A stretch of 64,000 bases of DNA, from assembly GCA_013146195.2 (NCBI GenBank), contig CM028377.1, forward strand, positions 34,911,632 through 34,975,631, written 5' to 3'. The translations under genes were made by a program, and so were the position numbers. This document shows positions 59,335 to 64,000 of this stretch, piece after piece; position 1 is the stretch's first letter, and each line of letters starts with the position of its first letter. Source of the stretch: Codonopsis lanceolata. Lineage: Eukaryota > Streptophyta > Magnoliopsida > Asterales > Campanulaceae. The notes below the pieces were generated by a model. It worked only from the letters and a program-made list of their open reading frames with translations, made no database searches and was not told where the DNA came from.

Positions 59335-59944
59335 TAGGGGTGTAAATAGTTCGGTTTGATTTAGTTTATGCTAAAATTAAAAACTGAACCGTTTTTTAGT
59401 GGTTCCAAAACTCTCAAATCGAATCAAACCGAGTAAGACTTGAAGCCGAACCGAACCGAACCACTCGGTTTGGTTTGGTTCGATTCGGTTTTGTGGTTTA
59501 TATAAAATATTTTTAATGAAATTATCCAACATTAAAAATAACAATGAAAATGAGATTTTAATTTGGAATTAACATCAAAATTAGGAAATAACCTACTAAC
59601 AACAAATTATCATAACAAATTCTAAAATAAACACAAACAATGGAAGAAATAATAGTTCTCCAACAATCAAGATTTTGTTTGGTTTAGTATTTATATATAT
59701 ATTATGAATAAATCAAATGTTCAAAATAGTTAATAAATGTAATATAATATATATTATATAATAAATAAATAAAAATATATAGGGTGGTTTGGTTCGGTTC
59801 GATACCAAAAACCGTAAACCGAAACGAACCGCGGGGTTTTCCAATTTTTGAAACCGAAACCGAACCATCTTCGACCAAAACCGAACCAAACCGATTGGTT
59901 TGGTTTGGTTCGGTTCGGTTCCGTGGTTCCGATTTACACCCCTA
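59335..59944. mobile_element. Non-autonomous hAT element, TSD TTTCAAAG
   Basis: TAGGGGTGTAAAT at 59335 and its exact complement ATTTACACCCCTA ending 59944 (610 bp), flanked by TTTCAAAG at 59327-59334 and 59945-59952. Sub-terminal tracts are multiplied 'ggttcggtt' and 'aaccgaacc' words on both sides. No transposase. Confidence 0.95.
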
Positions 59945-60584
59945 TTTCAAAGTTCTGGGACAAAAATAACGAATAAGGACCCAACGAATCGATAATACAT
60001 AATTGTGTAGTTATGAATATCAATAACAAATAAACATTTTAATTTCTAAATAAACTTCTTAATTCATTAAAAAAAATATATTGAGTTTTATTTTACAAAT
60101 TAATCTCTATAAAAACAACGAATTTCAGTTCAAAACTTTTTTTAAAACAAATTTATCGGAAGAACCTGCTTAAAATTCTCAATAGATGGTTTAACATTAC
60201 CATCATCCAAATCCAATCCGTCATCAGAAGAATCTACTTTTTTTAAAACACATTTTTCGATAGCTCCTCTTTGTGATTCTACTAATTTGCGCCCCTAATG
60301 TTTTTGAGCCCTAGGCGATCGCCCCTTTGAACTATACTCAGGAACGGTCCTGTATTAATACCACTTTTCTTCTCATCGTCAACAAGTAAATCTTATTTGG
60401 TACATTACGATTTACGAGTTTTATTGTGGTTTAGAAAAAAACTTGAAGTCAATTAGATGATGTGGAAGATGTCACATCAGTTTATACCCAAAATAAAGTA
60501 CTGCCTCATTCCTGAATAATTAAGTGGATATAACGAACGAGCTCTGACTAGACTATTATTGTTTACTTCTCCTAATAGGTAGAT

Positions 60585-60800
60585 CGAATGTTTAAGGTTC
60601 ACCAGAAACACCGTAACTCTTCAATTACTACTCACAATAGAAAATTCGGATGTTCAAACTTCATTAGAAACACCTTTATTGTAAGTCAAACCAAATACAC
60701 TATTTCACTACTCACTTCTCTTAATGAAAAGTCTGGTACTTCACTACCTTCAACCAAAGATGTCAGGTGCTCAAAACCTTTTTAGAGGCACATTTGTTTA
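60585..60800 (+). repeat. tRNA-like SINE-type repeat, multiplied B-box segments
   Basis: Repeated 'atgtttaaggttcaccagaaacacc', 'atgttcaaacttcattagaaacacc', 'gtgctcaaaacctttttagaggcac' units parallel the minus-strand array at 38400-38690 ('gtgttcaagtcccactagagacacc'), here on the plus strand and more decayed. Confidence 0.5.
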
Positions 60801-61261
60801 AGCCACACCAAATACACCATATAATTATGATTATTATCTTTCAAGACATTTATAATAAAAAGAATAAGGATTAAAAAATAAAAACAAAAAATTAGTTGAA
60901 TCCAAATAGGGGTGAGCGTGGTCCTATTCAATTGGGTTTTTCCTAAAAATTAAAGAACAAGAATTACCCAAGTTAATACTCTGGTTCTTAAAAAATTGAA
61001 AATCAGAACCAGACCAATATTTCAAATGAACTTAATTAAACCCTTAATTTAGAAAAAAAGAGTAATGTTTTCCTAAATAATCATCATGTTTGATTGGCGT
61101 ACAGATTAAGAAAAACTAATTTATTATATTATAAATATTATACATTATGAAATGTAGTTTCTTTTAAAATCTTTACTCTTGTGGCAATAATTAAAGTGAA
61201 AAGAAAACTAAATGTAAAATAGTAAAAGTGTTTTCTTAAATAATTGTGAGTTTTTTTTTAT
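60801..61261. other. Intergenic upstream of flotillin copy 2
   Basis: Contains one hAT-like end TAGGGGTGAGCG at about 60908 without a partner, and AT-rich sequence. Nothing else recognised. Confidence 0.4.
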
Positions 61262-61265
61262 TTTT

Positions 61266-61458
61266 TATAAAGAGTGTAATTTCCCCATTCATTTCCAATA
61301 GTCATTGGGAACCAATAATTAGAAATATACAAAAGAAAATTCCAATTTCAAGTTTAATTCCTTATATTTATTCTCCACCACATTCAAACTTCTTTGCATC
61401 ATAGTCTTCCTATACATTTATCCATCTTTATCTCTCTGTCACACTTATGTCTTCAACC
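61266..61458 (+). promoter_or_regulatory. Flotillin copy 2 promoter and 5' leader
   Basis: Counterpart of 25375-25564. TATATTTAT at 61363-61371. A C-to-G change relative to copy 1 creates an in-frame ATG at 61447, 12 bases upstream of the conserved start. Confidence 0.65.
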
Positions 61459-62385
61459 ATGTATAGAGTAGCAAGTGCCTCAGAGTACTTAGTGATCACC
61501 GGAATCGGAATCCACGACATAAAAATCTCAAAAAAAGCATGGATTCTCCCCGGCCAATCCTGCGCCGTCTTCGACATCTCTCCCGTAAACTACACCTTCG
61601 AAGTCCAAGCCATGAGCGCCGAAAAGCTCCCATTCCTCCTCCCCTCCGTCTTCACCATCGGCCCACGAGCCGATCACGAGGACAGCCTATTGAAATACGC
61701 AAAACTCATCTCCCCTCACGACAAACTCTCCCACCACGTAAAAGAGCTCGTCCAGGGCATCATTGAGGGGGAGACTCGCGTGTTGGCGGCCTCAAAGACC
61801 ATGGAAGAGATTTTCAAGGGTACGAAAGAGTTTAAACAAGAAGTGTTCGAGAAAGTCCAGCTCGAACTTAATCAGTTCGGACTTTGGATTTATAACGCAA
61901 ACGTTAAGCAACTCGTGGACGTCCCCGGGCACGAGTACTTCTCTTATTTGGGACAAAAGACTCAAATGGAGGCGGCCAACCAGGCGAGAGTTGACGTGGC
62001 GGAGGCGAAGATGAAGGGAGAGATCGGGTCTAAGCTTCGGGAAGGGCAGACGCTGCAGAACGCGGCTAAGATTGACGCCGAGACTAAGATTATATCTACG
62101 CAGAGACAAGGGGAGGGGAAGAAGGAGGAGATTAAGGTGAAGACTGAGGTGAAGGTGTTTGAGAATCAACGAGAGGCTGAGGTGGCGGAGGCGAACGCTG
62201 AGCTGGCAAAGAAGAAGGCTGGGTGGGCGAAGGAGGCACAGGTGGCGGAGGTGGAGGCGACGAAAGCAGTGGCACTTAGGGAGGCGGAGCTGCAGAAGGA
62301 GGTGGAGATTATGAATGCCTTGACACAGACGGAGAAGCTTAAGGCTGAATTTTTGAGTAAAGCTAGTGTCGAGTATGAAACTAAG
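61459..62385 (+). CDS. FLOT: Flotillin-like protein, copy 2, exon 1 (gene runs off the window)
   Basis: 309 codons, same length as exon 1 of copy 1, ending ACT AAG before GTATGT at 62386. About 11 residue differences from copy 1, including Cys35 here against Tyr35 there, Lys against Met in the ASxTMEE stretch, and Ile/Val swaps. SPFH domain about 4-200, coiled coil from about 200. The start at 61459 is chosen because copy 1 and the family begin MYRVAS; an alternative ATG at 61447 would add MSST. Exon 2 must lie beyond 64000, as the intron is at least 1615 bp. The frame is open and looks functional. Role as for copy 1: membrane microdomain scaffold. Confidence 0.95.
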
Positions 62386-64000
62386 GTATGTAACGTTTTT
62401 TCGGTCTTCCTCCCTCTATGTCACTATGAGTAATGCTAGAGCCACACAATGAACACTTAAATTTATACACAAAATAATGTGGTTTCCAATGTGTCATCTT
62501 ATTTGGCATTTTCTGGACTCCACTATAAGTTAAAAAGTTATGTTAACAATATGACACATAAGATGCCACATCATTTAATACCTAAAATTGAGTGCTATTA
62601 GAGTGGCCCTAATATTACCCTGTCACTATACTATATTACTATGTGCCACAATAAACTAGCCCGCGTAGATCGGTTGGGAGAGCTCTTATCACCAATTATG
62701 ATCTTATCGGGTTTGTTGGGTAATTAGGTTTGGGAACACTTTTAGAAATCCAAATTAAAAAAATTAACGTTATAATTTGCTTATGGAAATGTCATTTTAT
62801 TTACCCGTTGCTCAATATCAAAAGCTTTCTTGTATTAGTACTATTGAGTACTCCATTTATTTCAAAATAAATGTCCTCTTTTAACTGTATACAGATCTAG
62901 ACTTTATGTAATTTTTCTTTAATATCCTAAAAAGTATTTCTTAGTGGGGTCAACTCATTTTCCTTTTTATCTTAGAATTAACAAGGCTATTATAGACATT
63001 TGTCTAAATAACTTCTTAAAAAATGGAAAAGATACTTATTTCAAGAATAGAAAATGAGATACTAATTGTGAAATGGAAGGAAAGAGTACCAATTTAAACA
63101 GTATAATAAGTGGACATTCTTGAGTTGAGAAAATATTTGGTGATATTTTGGTACTTGCTTTCACCATTTCACCATTGAATTTGATTCTAACTTTAGTTAT
63201 AAGATTCACTCTCAGACAGATATCTTTGGAAAACAGAACATTCTTGTGCAAACAAAGAAAGTGCTATCTTCATTTTTTAATAATCGTCCTCTTTGATTCG
63301 ACACATCGCTTAAAAAATATTTTATTCGTCCTGAATAAATGTTCCTCGTAGAAAAATTCAAAAATTAATAAATGTAATTAATGATTAATTGTAAAATATG
63401 TTATGACAATCATACCCATTACACATACTCTCTCATTAATTATGTATTCATTACACACATTCTCTCTATGATGTGCAATAATAATAGTATTAAATAAAGA
63501 GATATATTAGGAAAAATGATATAAATTTTGTATACCAAAAGTCTTTATGAACATTAGTTGGAATATCCCAAAATAGAAAGTATGAACATTTATCCACATG
63601 AGGAATAGTAATTGACTGTATTATAAATATTGATGTAATGTCTGATTTCTTTTAATGCTCTCGAACATGTAGTCATAATCAAAGTAGATTAAAAACAGTA
63701 AGGGTAAAATGGTAAAAATAATTTACTAAAAAAGAAAATTTTGAAAGAGGTCAATTATTTGAAAAAAAAGTGAGTAATACTTTTAGTGCAATTTAAATAA
63801 GATATAAAGAAATAAAGCTATAAATTTAAAAACTTTAACTTGTTAGTATATTTTTTTTGAGGAGACAAGAAGTATAGAATTACTCTTCCATTTGGCTTTG
63901 AAAATGTGAGAAAACGAATTTGATTTATGTTGACAATTGGAAGCTTGAGATCGGATGGCAAATTTGGAAGGCTTTATGGATACTAGTTGAAGGGACTCGA
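62386..64000 (+). other. Flotillin copy 2 intron (5' part)
   Basis: Alignable with the copy 1 intron over most of its length (for example 62640-63250 with 26800-27460, and the nested Stowaways at about 63260-63780). Differs by a 193-bp MITE (62428-62620) found only here and the absence of the 254-bp Stowaway of copy 1. Confidence 0.88.
62428..62620. mobile_element. MITE with 9-bp TSD TGTCACTAT (Mutator-type), copy 2 only
   Basis: Ends GAGTAATGCTAGAGCCACAC and, inverted, GGGTAATATTAGGGCCACTC. Perfect TSD TGTCACTAT at 62419-62427 and 62621-62629. Copy 1 has a single TGTCACTAT at 26527-26535, the empty site. Confidence 0.92.

Overview
This window is nuclear DNA of a flowering plant, most likely a eudicot. 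It is AT-rich and packed with LTR retrotransposons, hAT, Mutator and Stowaway elements. The only convincing host genes are a plant flotillin with one intron and a second, near-identical copy about 36 kb downstream. No bacterial-type operons, CRISPR arrays or rRNA genes are present. The species cannot be named from the sequence alone.

Layout. 1-2774: non-coding LTR-like repeat ('family A', copy 1). 2775-8562: decayed Ty1-copia (Sirevirus-like) pol remnant broken by a hAT element with an intact 8-bp target-site duplication (TSD). 8563-9586: second hAT with TSD. 9628-16667: two tandem LTRs, a tRNA-Met primer site, then a shattered second Ty1-copia gag-pol ending in a 100-N gap (16668-16767). 16768-24300: equally shattered Ty3-gypsy element on the minus strand (gag, protease, RT, integrase in order). 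24330-24900: LTR remnant.

25565-31216: flotillin copy 1 (480 aa; 4.2-kb phase-0 intron loaded with MITEs and a ~238-bp trinucleotide palindrome). 31217-40074: repeats, including a 2.4-kb TIR element holding two nested hAT elements, and tRNA-like SINE repeats. 40075-44690: two more family A copies in inverted orientation. 44693-52045 and 55049-57347: two copies of one segmental duplication. The second is the uninterrupted form. The first was later hit by a 1262-bp solo LTR (TSD ATTCT) and by a 4091-bp Pack-MULE (9-bp TSD TATTTTATA). The Pack-MULE carries a phytochrome A C-terminal fragment, an adenylate kinase 6 first exon and a 19-unit minisatellite of palindromes. 59335-59944: another hAT with TSD. 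61459-64000: flotillin copy 2, exon 1 and the start of its intron; its second exon lies beyond the window.

How it fits together. The two flotillin copies share promoter, exon 1 and intron sequence, so the gene duplicated with its intron and the copies then took different insertions. The region is a layered record of transposition in which the order of events can be read from TSDs and preserved empty sites. The strongest unusual finds are the Pack-MULE, the recurrent palindromic boxes in three groups of LTR-like repeat (upstream of the TATA box where one is seen), and the loss in flotillin copy 1 of a cysteine that the other copy keeps.
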